Source of the DNA: Rhexocercosporidium sp. MPI-PUGE-AT-0058
Lineage: Eukaryota > Ascomycota > Leotiomycetes > Helotiales
Length of the DNA: 64,000 bases
Reading direction: 5' to 3'
Assembly (NCBI GenBank): GCA_020746875.1
Contig: JAGTJL010000016.1
Location: forward strand, 372,001-436,000
The notes under the pieces were generated by a model. That model was not told the origin of the DNA. It was given only the letters and a program-made list of their open reading frames with translations, and did no database searches. Shown here in pieces: positions 11,192 to 22,048 of the stretch (positions within the stretch are counted from its first letter, which is position 1; the number at the start of each line of letters is the position of its first letter). A program made the position numbers and the translations under genes.

Positions 11192-12131
11192 ATGTCTTCC
11201 CTTCGACGTCGAGCCCAGGACCTCGCGGGCAAGGTCGCCGTCATCACCGGAGCCTCACGAGGCATCGGTCGAGCTATTGCCTTGAACCTGGCCTCAAGAG
11301 GATGCTCAATTCTAGGAACTTGCGTTACCGCCGAAAGTATTACTCTTATCAACTCCATGAACGAGGAGATCAACAGTCACTTCACGTCTTTCAACCAAAA
11401 ACACAGTGTCAAGATCCACGGCATCAATTGTAGCATCCTCTCCCCATCCTGCGCTCAAACTATCGCCGACACCCTTGTCGAGCATTTCTCTAGCCGCGTC
11501 GACATCTTCATCAACAATGCAGCTGACGCCCGTGATGCTGCGCTTGGAGAGCTGACGGTCGAAGGGATTCAGGAGAGCATGATCAGCAACATCCAGACCC
11601 CTGTTCTGATCGTTGAGGAATTCGTCAAGAGGAAGATGTTCCAGCCTGAGAGCAGGATTGTTTACATCTCATCGATTAGATCGAGACAGCCATGGTCTGG
11701 ACAGTTGATGTATTCTGCTGGCAAATCGGCGGGTGAATCTCTGTGCCGGACTTGGTCGATGGCGTTTGGGGGGAAGGAGGAGAAAGTGAGTGATTTTTCG
11801 TCATTCATGTTCCATCAATTCCTCTCACATATGTTTTCTCTAGTCTACATATTTCTACTTTCAAATCACTAATTCATGGCAGTTTTTATTCATGGACGGC
11901 ACCACGGCAAACTCGGTCACAGTTGGGATAACTCAAACCGACTCCCTCATGAAATGTCCTCCTGATGCACTGGAGAACTTCAAGCGAGAATTTATTCCGC
12001 TTCAATCATCTCCCAAATTTGGCCAGCCTGAGGATGTTGCGGATGTGGTTGGAATGTTGTGTAGTCGGGATGCAAGATGGATCACTGGAACTGTGGTTAG
12101 TGCTAGTGGAGGTGGGATCAAGATTGGATGA
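11192..12131 (+). CDS. short-chain dehydrogenase/reductase, two exons, 280 aa
   Basis: The classical SDR hallmarks are present. The NAD(P)-binding TGASRGIGRA is near residue 20, the NNAA motif near residue 113, the catalytic Ser lies in VYISSIRS, and the Tyr-Lys pair is in MYSAGKSAGE. The C-terminus reads RWITGTVVSASGG, the usual end of the fold. Exon 1 is 11192-11785 and exon 2 is 11883-12131, joined over a 97-nt intron (GTGAGT...GGCAG) in phase 0. The start at MSSLRRRAQ places the nucleotide-binding loop at the usual distance from the N-terminus; an in-frame ATG at 11138 would add 18 residues. It is a soluble cytosolic NAD(P)(H)-dependent oxidoreductase of unknown substrate. It is divergently transcribed from the three-exon HET gene, and no pathway partner is evident beside it. 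Confidence 0.9.
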
Positions 12132-12459
12132 GCTCTGATATGTGAACGTGAATGGAGTGTCTTGACTGTACAGAACGTATCGCTTGAAGGTCTGCTGGGA
12201 ACATCTCCGCCATGAGGTTCTGTTTTGGCTTCACACTCTTCTTGTCTCCCATTCTTCTTTCACAGCACCAGCGAGCTGGAGGGACATCCTAGATGGCTTT
12301 GCCAATCATGTTTGAGCTTGGCAAAGCGGGGTAGGTCGTAATTATAGACATCAGTTCCATCTACCTAGCACAACAATACACTCGCTAGTACCGCTGTCTG
12401 CGATCAAAGCCGTGATCTTGCATTCAGCTAAATTCAATACACTTCCTTCGGTATCAACA

Positions 12460-14265
12460 ATGCCCCTATATGAGCCTCTGAATTCAATCAAAAAGGAAAT
12501 CAGGAGCCTGATTCTCCAACCCCTCACCGCTGGAGCTGAAATTCAATGTTCAACGTCCACCATCTCACTCCTCGACTCTCCAGAATTTGAAGCCCTGTCC
12601 TACGTCTGGGGCGACGCATCGTTCCAGGAAACTATCGCCTTCAACGATGTCCCCACCAAAGTAACCAAGAATCTATATACAGCACTCCAATACCTCAGAC
12701 AGCCGGATAAACCGCGATGTCTCTGGGTAGACGCGCTATGTATCAATCAACAGGACTTGAGAGAGCGCAACCAACAAGTGGCGATGATGGGCGAGGTATA
12801 CACAAGTGCGAAGCCTGTGTTGATCTGGCTCGGAGAAGCGGACGACGGGAGTGACGACGCTCTTGCTTTACTGCCTACAGTGCTTGCAGTCGACGAGGTC
12901 CAGGAAGAAGCATCTCAGAAGCTATTCTCCTTTTACATTCAGCTCGTAGAGCGAGAATGGTTTAGTCGTCTCTGGACAATCCAGGAACTGGTGCTTGCGA
13001 CCCAGGACCCGCTTTTAGGATGTGGTCATACCTGGACAACATGGAGTACACTATTCGGTGCATGGCAGAAAATCGCCCTGATAGAGTTCTCTAAAATGGG
13101 AATGGTCATCTACTCCGCCCAAAAGGAAAAGGGGGGTAAAAATGGAGAGGCGCCAGCACCGAATCCTGTGGGTTTTCGCCCGTCAGCAATCAAAATTGAC
13201 CTTCTGAACAATCTTCGCTCAGGAGTAACGCATCACCAGCAAGACCAAACCCTCTGCGATCTAATACTCAACACCAACTCCTCAAATGCAACAGAACCAC
13301 GAGATAGGATCTACGGCCTCGTCGGCATGCTACCTCCATCCCTACGGCAAGAAATCACTGTCGACTACGCTAGACCGCTCGGAACTGTCTTTGCCGAAGC
13401 AGCGGCACATATGTTCCGGCATGGAAAAGGCGCTTTCCTGCGCTCTGGCATGGACTTGATGGGCCTTTCTTCAGACCTCACATTCCCATCCTGGGTTCCG
13501 AGGATTGGTAACAAAATGCTCCTCAACCCCACACGGTTCTATCCTCCAGGCATAGGAGTCTCGGGCGCAGGAGCTGATGCGGTGAATGGCTCTGTGGACG
13601 AAGATCTCAAGACGTTGCGTATCAGAGGTCTACCTATCGACACTGTGCTAGAGAAAATATCATTCGACAAAGGGGGAGACTGTCTCGTCAAATTTTCTCA
13701 GATCGAGGCTTTGGCGGACAAAGCCCGCGAAGTAGCTTTGTTGAACAAAGTTGAGAAACCAGACGCTCGACCATATCTCACTCCATTCAAGACTAAAGAA
13801 CCGCTCTGGCGGACTTTGATTGCGAATAAAGCTTACAGTGCCGGAGCGCGCGAATTAGCTCCAGATTCTTACGGGGAGATGTATCGAAGACTTCTAGGAG
13901 TACACACCACGGACTTACTGGAGAAGAAAATAGATAATGAGGATGCATCTATTCGGGAATATCGATTGTGCTTGCTCAATATCCTTCCGGGTAATTGCTT
14001 CTTCATCACATCTACGGGGTTTTGTGGTATTGGCCCTGATGTGGTGGAGAAGGGTGATCAGCTTGTGGTTTTGTTTGGAGCTCCCGCGCCATTTGTGCTG
14101 AGAGAAAATTGTGGTGAGCAAGATGGGAATGGGGAGGGAATTGAGGGGGAAACGGTGTATAAATTATGTGGGGTAGCATATGTGGCGGGTATTATGGATG
14201 GAGAAATTGTCGATGAGGTGTATTGTGAGGACTTGGAGGATGATGTTGTCTATGTAGTTCGGTAG
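12460..14265 (+). CDS. HET-domain protein, single exon, about 601 aa
   Basis: This is an intact frame. The HET domain spans about residues 40-190: EFEALSYVWGD, then RCLWVDALCINQQDLRERNQQ, then AKPVLIWLGEADDGSDDAL and FSRLWTIQEL. A second conserved stretch, EPRDRIYGLVGMLPP, with VDYARPLGTVFAEAA, is typical of the het-6 group and marks the end of the conserved part. The C-terminus contains GNCFFITSTGFCGIGPDVVEKGDQLVVLFG, a common closing module in this group. I prefer MPLYEPLNS at 12460 as the start; the frame is open back to an ATG at 12412. Predicted role: nonself recognition and cell death. It resembles the 615-aa HET gene at 1468-3315 in architecture but is clearly divergent, so it is not a recent duplicate. 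Confidence 0.9.
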   Translation: MPLYEPLNSIKKEIRSLILQPLTAGAEIQCSTSTISLLDSPEFEALSYVWGDASFQETIAFNDVPTKVTKNLYTALQYLRQPDKPRCLWVDALCINQQDLRERNQQVAMMGEVYTSAKPVLIWLGEADDGSDDALALLPTVLAVDEVQEEASQKLFSFYIQLVEREWFSRLWTIQELVLATQDPLLGCGHTWTTWSTLFGAWQKIALIEFSKMGMVIYSAQKEKGGKNGEAPAPNPVGFRPSAIKIDLLNNLRSGVTHHQQDQTLCDLILNTNSSNATEPRDRIYGLVGMLPPSLRQEITVDYARPLGTVFAEAAAHMFRHGKGAFLRSGMDLMGLSSDLTFPSWVPRIGNKMLLNPTRFYPPGIGVSGAGADAVNGSVDEDLKTLRIRGLPIDTVLEKISFDKGGDCLVKFSQIEALADKAREVALLNKVEKPDARPYLTPFKTKEPLWRTLIANKAYSAGARELAPDSYGEMYRRLLGVHTTDLLEKKIDNEDASIREYRLCLLNILPGNCFFITSTGFCGIGPDVVEKGDQLVVLFGAPAPFVLRENCGEQDGNGEGIEGETVYKLCGVAYVAGIMDGEIVDEVYCEDLEDDVVYVVR

Positions 14266-14788
14266 CTTTGTTGACTTTCGTTTAGAAGTGGGGCTAAGTG
14301 AGCCGGAGCTAGGACAGGCATTTAGTCTTGCCGTTGTCACTTGAAAGCCTCTTACTGCACAACCAGTCCAAAGTCAAATCGATGTGAGAACTTACTTTAG
14401 TCAAGATACTCATGGTTTCACAAGTAAAACCGATAATGGGCAGTGTTTCCCCCAATACTAGTGGGACGCAAAGGTTGGGCCATAAGATCTTTCGAAAATG
14501 GACAATGGAGATGCAATCCTATATCTGAAGATCTCTTGGGAAAGCCGATCTTAGATCTCTCGAGTAATTTGACTCTTATATGATGTTAGGGACGAACCCG
14601 CACTTTGCCGCATTTTGGTTTTCAAATATGACCAATGAAATGGTCAAGGACTTTACCTCGTCCGATGGACCAGATCATGAACTATTCAATCAAAAAATCG
14701 ATTCATCCGCTATTGACATGTTTACGCGGCTTGATCAACAACTGAGACCGCCAAGTTCTTGCTAGCGGCCACCTCTAATGAAGAACCT
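14266..14788. other. convergent intergenic region, no gene seen
   Basis: It lies between the 3' ends of the HET gene (plus) and the hydrolase gene (minus). It has short frames only. Confidence 0.5.
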
Positions 14789-16287
14789 CTACAACCCATT
14801 GGCATTCAGGAAGTCTGTGATGAGATCAAATGCCCCGGTAGCATTTAAAGCGAAGTTCAAACCATGTCCCGCCCCGGGATAACTGATGGCCTTGAAAGCT
14901 TTAGCTTTCCTGAAAATCTCCTTTGCTGGGTGCTCAATCACATCATCGCATCTATCTCTGTTTTAGCATCTTACTCCCATGCCTCAAACAAGAATCGCAG
15001 AACTTACTGGCCAGTGCAGAAAATGAGATCAAATTGTCCAGCGATGACCTGTCCCAAGTTAGCTTTATTCATGTCATGTGCTGAAAGGGGACACACCATA
15101 GCTGGCCCTGTGAAGTTGAGAGGAGCTACATCGACCAAACCACCAGAGGTTGCTTCGTTAATTCCGAAAGGCTGTCTATTTCGATTTGCATATTTAGCAA
15201 TGTCTACATCGTAGTCAGGGGCTTTGAAGAACCTGGTATAATTAGCGACCCGACAAGAAAGCGGAACGTATATTCACTTACACGTTGACATTCGAGTAGA
15301 TATCCGTCGGGGTCAGATACCCCTGTCAAATTGCAGGTTAGCTGATATATTCTCACCAAGTGAGATTAGCACAGCGGAATGCTCACGGTATCCAGAGATG
15401 CCCATTTAGAACTCTCTCCCGAGGCAATGCGGGGCTGGAATGCCTCAAGGAAACCAGCTCCATTGGTTCCGTTGAAACTGAATCCTGTTTCTAGTCAGCC
15501 AAATTTTAATTGAGGAAGTTTTCCTCTCCCTACCCGTCAACACTAAGCCCTCTGCAATGGACGGGACCGCAGTAGCAAGAGCTGATGAGATAACGCTCCC
15601 GAAACTGTGGCCGACTAGAACCAGCGATTTCGGAGTTCCGAATTGCCCTGTGTACTTTCCAGCTTTAACAGCAGTAGCAAGCTCTTCGAGAATGGCAATC
15701 TGAATTGATGCTTGATTTACGTATCCAGATACCCTAGTCTGTCTCAGCTGAAGCCTCAGGAAACATTCTCTCACACTCACAGAGTAGACTTCCCGACACC
15801 AGGTCTGTCATAGTAGAAAATCGAGTACCCGCGAGCGATCGCCCAGTCCACGAAACTGTAATCTTCCTTTGAGACTTCTGGATCCCAGTAGCTATTCACG
15901 TTTAGCTGTTGGACTCAGCTCTGAAATCTTACATGCGTCTAACTTTCGATCAAAGTTCAAACCATGACTCAAAAGAAGCACAGTTCCTGTAGCTCCCTTC
16001 TTCGGTGTGCAAAAAGTAGCAGAAATTGTGTACGAAGCTGTCGTCAGTACTGGGGCAGCAGTGGTGTCATATGGATTGAAAGAGGTGGCAGCAGTTCTGC
16101 TGTTGATATTGCTGATGAAATCCGCGATATCAAAGTTCGTGACAAATTTCTTTCCCCAGATAAGATTGACGGAGGTTGGTGTGACTGGGATATCATAATC
16201 TGTACAGGTCTTCTTGTGCGAGGATAATGCGAGTGAGCTGGATGCGAGGACTCCCGCGAAAAACACAGCTTTGAGAGTGGAATACAT
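14789..16287 (-). CDS. secreted alpha/beta hydrolase, seven exons, 393 aa
   Basis: Exons on the minus strand are 15944-16287, 15781-15891, 15534-15733, 15387-15484, 15282-15322, 15008-15232 and 14789-14951. The introns are 47-64 nt and the exons total 1182 nt, exactly 394 codons. The protein begins with a signal peptide (MYSTLKAVFFAGVLASSSLAL). Next come the oxyanion-region LLLSHGLNFDR, YYDRPGVGKS, the nucleophile elbow VGHSFGSV with Ser at its centre, an acid-bearing strand near CTGQCDDVIEHP, and the catalytic His in YPGAGHGLNF. All parts of the Ser-Asp-His triad can therefore be proposed. It belongs to the AB-hydrolase-1 type common in fungal secretomes; the substrate is unknown (ester or lipid likely). 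An upstream in-frame ATG at 16314 would add nine residues ahead of the signal peptide. No decay is seen. Confidence 0.88.
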
Positions 16288-16995
16288 GATGAAATTTTTC
16301 GGCGTCAATTGCAATAGTATAGCGCAGTTCTTGAGTATCTAGGTCCTTTATACTTTTGAAATTCCAAACTCACGGTGTTGTCTGCGGGCAGCGTAAAATC
16401 CGAGCTCATGCAGAGGCACAGTCAGGCATGGCAATGCCCGTTCAATATGATGACAAAGATGCCATGATTCTCTAGTTTAGCCTCATCGTACTTGGGTTGA
16501 GTAATCATGCTGAACTCCTCAAGGTTATGTGCAACAGAGAGACTACTTGGAGTATCAATGGCTGAATGCAAGCCGTCCTATCAAGCGATGCTGATGTATG
16601 ACATGATGTGCTAAGATCGAATAGGATGTCGACAGATCTTGGCACCACCTTAGGGCCCGGGAACATCGACCACTGAATACCCTTGATCGATGCATATATG
16701 TGGAGGTTACATAAGCTATCAAACGAAATGTTCTCCCCTGGCCTACCTGCAGGAACAACGCAAAGGGTCGGTACGGAGATTATTAAGCACTCAAACACAG
16801 AATACTGACTGGAAAGTTTGTGACTACGGCAGCTCGATCCTCGGGCACAGGGTCAACGCATTTGAAGAAATTAGTTACCTTGAGGAATTTTCTTGGGTAA
16901 TAATTAGACAAATTGACCATAGTTAGCTCTTGAAATCGTCCCTCATGATTAGGAATCCCTACCTGGTAATAAAAGAGACGTTTTGCAATGTGCCT
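16288..16995. other. intergenic, no gene seen
   Basis: A 97-codon minus-strand frame at 16505-16798 has no recognised domain and I do not call it. Confidence 0.4.
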
Positions 16996-17750
16996 TCAAG
17001 TAGCAGCAACATGCTTCCCAAGTTTCACAATATCCTCATGTCCAACATTCTTGACTGCTGGTTCTTCCCCAGCAACAGCTTCCAAACCAGTGAAAATAGC
17101 AGCCCTTACAATATACTCTGCATCATGAACCTAAATATCTTCAAATGCCCACCACTAATGACCCCACTGAACCAAGCACACCTCTCACAATTCCATCTGG
17201 TGGCTTCGCATTCTCTCAGGTTCCCGCAATCATGCCCGGCTTAATGGACACCCGTCTTCTCAAACCCCACCTTCTTGATCGGTTCTTCAAACTCAGCTTT
17301 TATCTTCACGTATGCGAAGTGCGAGGTGGTGGATATGCCAGCGGCAGATATGAGTACAAAGACTTTGATTCCAACTGCTTTTGCGGCCTTGGCGACAGCA
17401 AGATTGAGGTCGAAGTCGATCTTGCGTTGGTTCTCAATTCTACCTACTTGAACTTTGGAGGTGCCGAGAACAGAGATGATGAGAGAGGGGGTAGGTAAAA
17501 TAGCTGCAACCTTTTCGGCCCATTTGGAGGAGTCGGCTTTGATGACTGGTGCGAGCTTAGTGTGCAGCACCTGAGATCCTCGATGAGCTGTGGTATATAG
17601 GGACGAAACTGCTGCTGATGAAAGTAGACTGTTGAGTATAATAGAGCCCTAGGTTTTCTAAGTTAGATCCTGTGGATGAGCAGGTCGACGAGGAGTTTGA
17701 AGTTGATTTACAACCAAGCCCGTGCTACCCAACCGGAGCAGTGTCGCCAT
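16996..17750 (-). pseudogene. NmrA-like NAD(P)-binding Rossmann protein, decayed
   Basis: The ATG at 17750 starts MATLLRLGSTGLV. A 63-nt intron (17649-17711, GTAAAT...CCTAG) joins this in phase 0 to GSIILNSLLSS, which restores the glycine-rich dinucleotide-binding loop LGSTGLVGS. The frame continues through LIISVLGTSK and KVFVLISAAGIS, typical of NmrA-like atypical SDRs, as far as the segment EEPIKKVGFEKT. From there the reading breaks. SIKPGMIAGT continues in another frame after an extra base and meets a TGA where Arg (CGA) is expected. PPDGIVRGVLGS follows, then another frame change and a stop near 17120-17140. The C-terminal DAEYIVRAAIFTGLEA and GHEDIVKLGKHV can be read to a natural stop at 16996. 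At least two frameshifts and two stops are visible. CGA-to-TGA fits RIP. The intact gene would encode a regulator or reductase of the NmrA family. Confidence 0.75.
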
Positions 17751-19210
17751 TATCAAAAAAAAAAATTATATTGACCTAGAAACGGAATGATAGTGTTGAA
17801 AGACAGTTGTAGATTATTGTAATACCGGGTTCGCGTTGTGACTTGAGACTTAGATATCTGAAGAGAGGGTGAAGCGTGCCTTAGTCTCCTCGAGTGAGCT
17901 TCATGCCTTCTCCATATTAAAGATATCCAGGATCAGGATGATTAATCATGAAATGCTGCATGTGGCGTGATCAAAAGGATCAATAACAGGCGATCGATAA
18001 GTATCACCAGAGCAAGTTCTCCAAGGTTTTCTTGGTAGTCGCCAAGAGTACTCAAGATAAGCGGATGGTTAGGAAGCCTCCAAAGAGCCAACAAAAGTAC
18101 GGCAATGCTTTCATCGTCCTGCACAACTTTGTGAGTGCTTAACATGGCAAATTGCTACTCAGATGATTTATTTTGGATTTCACACAGGATATGAAGCTCT
18201 AATATATCATTAGTATCTAAGTGGATGAATTTTGGACTCGCTTATTTGAAGGGATGACAGCCAAGTCTTCACATCAACACCGGGACAGCAGATACCATCT
18301 GTACAAAGAGCAAGAAATGTCGAGCGCAGCAACCGACAAAATCGATGCGGTAGACCGCTATGTTCGCTACGAGCTTCATATATTATTTGTATTTCCCAAA
18401 GGTCGAGGGAGCATTTTGTCTGCGCATTTGTACATGTATCCGCTACTTCAGATCTAGGATGAGGCACTGGGAGAGGGACTGTGTCCTGTTGTCTGCTGGA
18501 AAGTGCACCACAGACTTGGAGGTACAAACGAGCGCCTTTTCTGCAGAAAAGGCGAAGTAAATTTTGAGAAGCTGAAAGTGATGGTGGGTACTTGGGTTGT
18601 CTTGAGCCCCCCCAAGCTACCCCGCAGCTCGCCTCCTGAAATAAGCGAGTCTTGCGATTCCTACTAAGACGAGAGTCCCTATGAGAACAACAATTACGCT
18701 GCCCATCTAGGTTTAATAGTCAAAAAGTAGTAAATGTTTAACGTTGATTATATTCGTGGGGGGAAATAGTTAGAACTATACTTGAATGGATATCAAGAGC
18801 GTTGAGTCATGTTGTAAATTGTTCTGGGAGCATTGTTCTTCTGGCGATTTTTGATAAAATATTGAAATGAAAAAGGTCAATACTATGAAGGAAAGTCAGC
18901 TAAAACGACCTGTTGTAAGGATGTCTGGTTATTGGAAAGTGCTGCGTCGGGATGAAGCATAGCTTTCGAGGAGGAGATACGTAGGATGAAATTCGCAGTC
19001 AGACATAGTCGTAGTGGGGTTTCTAGAGCTTTACAAAGTTTTGATGATCTATCATGCTGATACATTTTAGAAGCACTGAGAGCTCGAGTACAATAAACAG
19101 ACGGATCTAAATGCCAAGCAGGGCTCATGATGTTAACATACAAATTTGTGATCACGAAGATGAATACTATCGGCATCTGCAGAGTCGTGGATCCTGAAGC
19201 ATGATCTAGC
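17751..19210. other. 1.46-kb gap, no supportable gene
   Basis: Short frames only. One minus-strand ATG near 18705 opens a 29-codon frame, mostly one hydrophobic segment (VIVVLIGTLVLVGIARL) followed by RRR. It could be a tail-anchored mini-protein or a lost exon, but I cannot support it as a gene. Confidence 0.4.
18533..18554. repeat. 22-bp perfect palindrome
   Basis: The sequence CGCCTTTTCTG is followed directly by its own reverse complement with no loop, centred on a PstI-like CTGCAG. It could be a dimeric protein-binding site or chance; nothing nearby assigns a role. Confidence 0.6.
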
Positions 19211-19770
19211 TCACTTGCTTGTTTCTTCGACTTGCTGCCCCCCCTCATCCAATGCCGGCTTCTTTGTAACAATATAGGCATACGGCAGCAACTCATTCAT
19301 GCCAGCCGTTACCTGCTCACCTGCCTCATTCTGAACAATCACTCTAATACCCGGGTAATAATCGAGCATCATCTGCCTACACCTTCCGCAAGGACTTATG
19401 ACACCTCGGTTGTCGTTAGCGACTGCTACGCAAGCAACCAGTTTCTCCATTTTTCCGTCCGGACCCTTGATACCAGGAGAGTAAGTTGAGGAGACTCCAG
19501 CTGCTGCGGCGTTTCCGAAGGCGACGTTCTCAGCACAAGGTCCACCAGAGAAATGGAAGACATTGACTCCAGTGAAGACTCGGCCAGTGGACTGTGGTTC
19601 GATTAGCTGTGTGCTATATTATAGCATCGCAACGTACATACCGACAAAGCTGCGCAGCCAACAGTATGATCCATAGATTTCCGCCCGGAAGTGAAGCGGG
19701 GAACGGCGTCGATTGTGGATGTCGCTATTGCTATAAGGGTCGCTTCGGCAGAGGTTAGAGGCTGAGGCAT
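19211..19770 (-). CDS. blasticidin-S-deaminase-like cytidine deaminase, two exons, 169 aa
   Basis: Exon 1 (19642-19770) and exon 2 (19211-19591) join over a 50-nt intron (GTATGT...CACAG) in phase 0. The protein has the cytidine deaminase zinc site. The first motif is GGPCAENVAFG, with Cys ligand and catalytic Glu; the second is SPCGRCRQMMLDYYPG, with two Cys ligands. The N-terminal LTSAEATLIAIAT and the block ALSSTGRVFTGVNVFHFSGG follow the order known for fungal blasticidin-S deaminases. Those enzymes hydrolytically deaminate the cytosine of the nucleoside antibiotic and act in the cytosol as small oligomers. Compared with the roughly 130-residue BSD type, this copy has an insertion after AAAAG (about 18 residues, SSTYSPGIKGPDGK) and a longer C-terminus. 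It could instead be a general nucleoside deaminase; the family is secure, the substrate is not. Confidence 0.88.
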
Positions 19771-20600
19771 TCTGAAAAGTTGAAAGTAATCTTGTATAAG
19801 TCAAGTTCTTTGACATCAGGCATCAAGCGTGAAGAAAGATGACGTTCAAGCGCAGTCGGATTTTTTTGTCAAGGTCATGTGATTCGTGAAGGTTCAAGAA
19901 TTCGTATCATTTTCCTAGATAAGAATGCTGTCCAAAGAGACCAAGAAACCAATTTTGGGGAAAGCTTGATGGCAGTAGTTGTTAATCTTTCCTTTGCCTG
20001 TACGCCAGTCACCTTTTGACTCATTCGGCGAACGAGAAGTGTCCCCCACTCTTGGCAGTTGCTTTACTGGAGCCCAACTTCTCATCACCAACATTCCTGC
20101 AGACATCCGAATCACAGCACTATCATACGGCATACTAGCGTTGACATAATTACGCAACCACTCTCCGCAACATATCACTTGATCATCTCAGCACCTTTGG
20201 CGTTTCCACGACAGCTGCATGTAATTACTCGCCACTTTGGTCACTTTCTTCTCCTACCAAGGTTTGTGGTTCCATGGTGATATATGATGGAGAAGTAAAT
20301 ACTCACTTCATCTTTTTCTTATGGCACATGAATTCTTGCTCGGGTCTTCATCTTGTGGTGAAGGCTTGAGAATTTTGATCATTTCCTCCTTTCCAACATG
20401 CTGGGCAGTTGACACATCCCCTAAGACTCGTGGTGATACGTCACTGTCGTCTGTGTCACTGTCGTCATCCTAGGACAAATTCTCTTCTCTCTCAATACTT
20501 GATGCTACTCTTATTAGAGATGAATCGTAGCTTGAAGCTGTGAGGATATCTCATCGTCTTCCCTGTTTCCACGTTTGCTATCCCCAATGGGACTCTCCTC
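19771..20600. other. intergenic, no gene seen
   Basis: Short frames only. A short direct repeat of TCACTGTCGTC lies near 20442-20467. Confidence 0.4.
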
Positions 20601-21141
20601 CTACTCATGGCTCATGGATTCAAGCTTAAGCACCCCATTCTCCTCTTCCTCTTCAAAGCTAATCACCGGGGTTCTCTTATGCTTGATATCCATCTTGCAC
20701 ACCCAAAAGACAAAACTTTCCAGCTCGAATCCATTCGTAATCCTCTCGCATCGATAGATTAATGTCCCTTCCCGTTTGCGCACGAACAACTCCGGGTCGG
20801 TATAGGGGAATTTCGGGTTAGCTAACCATGACCCCAGGTCTTTTTGGCGAGGAAGTGGGCTGCTCAAGTGCTTAAGAGCAACAACCTTCGATTCAGACAA
20901 GTGATCAACCCAGAGTACGTGGGAGGGGTTATCACAGATGAAGTCGTTGATAATTGTCGTCATATTTCGTGGGCACTCCATAGCCGAAGTATATATCACG
21001 CGGTTGTGACATAATGAGATGTGCGAGGCATTTGACGAAGTAATCCATCGGCTTGGAGCTTGGCGATGGCAGCGCGCTCTCCCAAATTGTACGTTGAAGC
21101 TCGTCGGGTAAGCGAGCGAATCCGAGGAATGAGGTTGTCAT
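20601..21141 (-). pseudogene. 2EXR-type domain protein, frame-broken
   Basis: The minus-strand N-terminus FLGFARLPDELQRTIWESAL matches the opening of the fungal 2EXR domain (an F-box-like motif, F-x-LP-E-R-IWE-A). This frame runs to MSQPRD and soon stops. A second frame picks up at about 21000 with VIYTSAMECPRN and continues through LWVDHLSESK and SFVFWVCKMD to a stop at 20601. No intron with usual signals joins them, and a single-base change near 21000 would. The function of 2EXR proteins is unknown. A frameshifted gene is the simplest reading. Two other 2EXR remnants lie immediately downstream on the opposite strand, so this looks like a decaying local family. Confidence 0.5.
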
Positions 21142-21372
21142 TGCGGTTGCGTAGAGGAAAATGAGATGTTCCGGGGGTGGAAATGAACGCGGTCCAAGGC
21201 CCGTAGATGTTATGAGGGGTTTGGCTTGATGAATCGCGAGTCGTGGCGTTAGCCGGTGACTTTGTTATTATCTCGCTTAATTTTTCGCATTATGGTTTGT
21301 ACTGTACGTGGTACAATCTGAAGGATGCAGCCACTGTATATCTTATCGAAACTATCAACAAATTGAATTGCA

Positions 21373-21410
21373 CGTTGGTGAATTTTTCGTTGGTGAATTT
21401 TTCGTTGGTG
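21373..21410. repeat. 15-bp tandem repeat, 2.5 copies
   Basis: The unit CGTTGGTGAATTTTT occurs twice in full and once in part, without mismatches. It lies in a non-coding stretch between 2EXR remnants. Confidence 0.8.
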
Positions 21411-21662
21411 CTAAGGCACGAAAGGGCTCTAGACTTGTTAGACATGGCTAAGCTCGTGGTGTTCATTCTGTTGTACCATGGGTCCGGCGAAAGTGTAGTG
21501 CACCTGACCGGATGACGGATCTCACAACGGACGAAGGACCAAGGTTTTTCCTATCAATAGGCTTTTGTTTCTTCTTACATACATTCCATTTTCATCGTTC
21601 AACAATTCGCACAAGATTCACTCGCCTAATTGAAGACAGTTTGTCTTTCAAGCGCCCTCAAA

Positions 21663-21796
21663 ATGGAAGTCCCAACAGCCGCACGAACTATCCACTCTTT
21701 CCCTCGTCTCCCAACCGAAATATTTTCAAGCTCCCTGGATTAAAGGAGATTATCATCAAAGGAGACAAGACACTACTACTTCAATTCATGTATTGA
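21663..21796 (+). pseudogene. 2EXR gene fragment, N-terminus joined to C-terminal piece
   Basis: The ATG at 21663 opens a frame reading TIHSFPRLPTEIF, the first strand of a 2EXR domain, and stops shortly after. In the next frame the sequence reads LKEIIIKGDKTLLLQFMY, which resembles the late part of such proteins. The middle of the gene seems to be missing, so I read this as a deleted remnant. Support is limited to these two short motifs. Confidence 0.4.
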
Positions 21797-22048
21797 GATG
21801 CTAACAATGAATCTGAAAGGCCTATGGGGAATTCGACAATGGAGGACATGTCATAGATGTCTGAAAAAATGGTTGAAAGATATCCTGCCTACTACCTCGA
21901 ATCCGAGCATTCCACCGACATATCCTCCATTCGGCAACAAAGCTCTCTCTGCTCCCGACAAAATGGAATGACGACGCAATAGAATGGTATCCTACACTCC
22001 AGAAAATGACATACCCAACTCATTCACTTCAAATCCTCTCCAAAACTT

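Noticed and set aside
15892..16314. Reading the hydrolase N-terminus as a complete 140-residue secreted protein
   Set aside because: The last residues after NFDR are intron; splicing seven exons gives a full alpha/beta hydrolase with triad.
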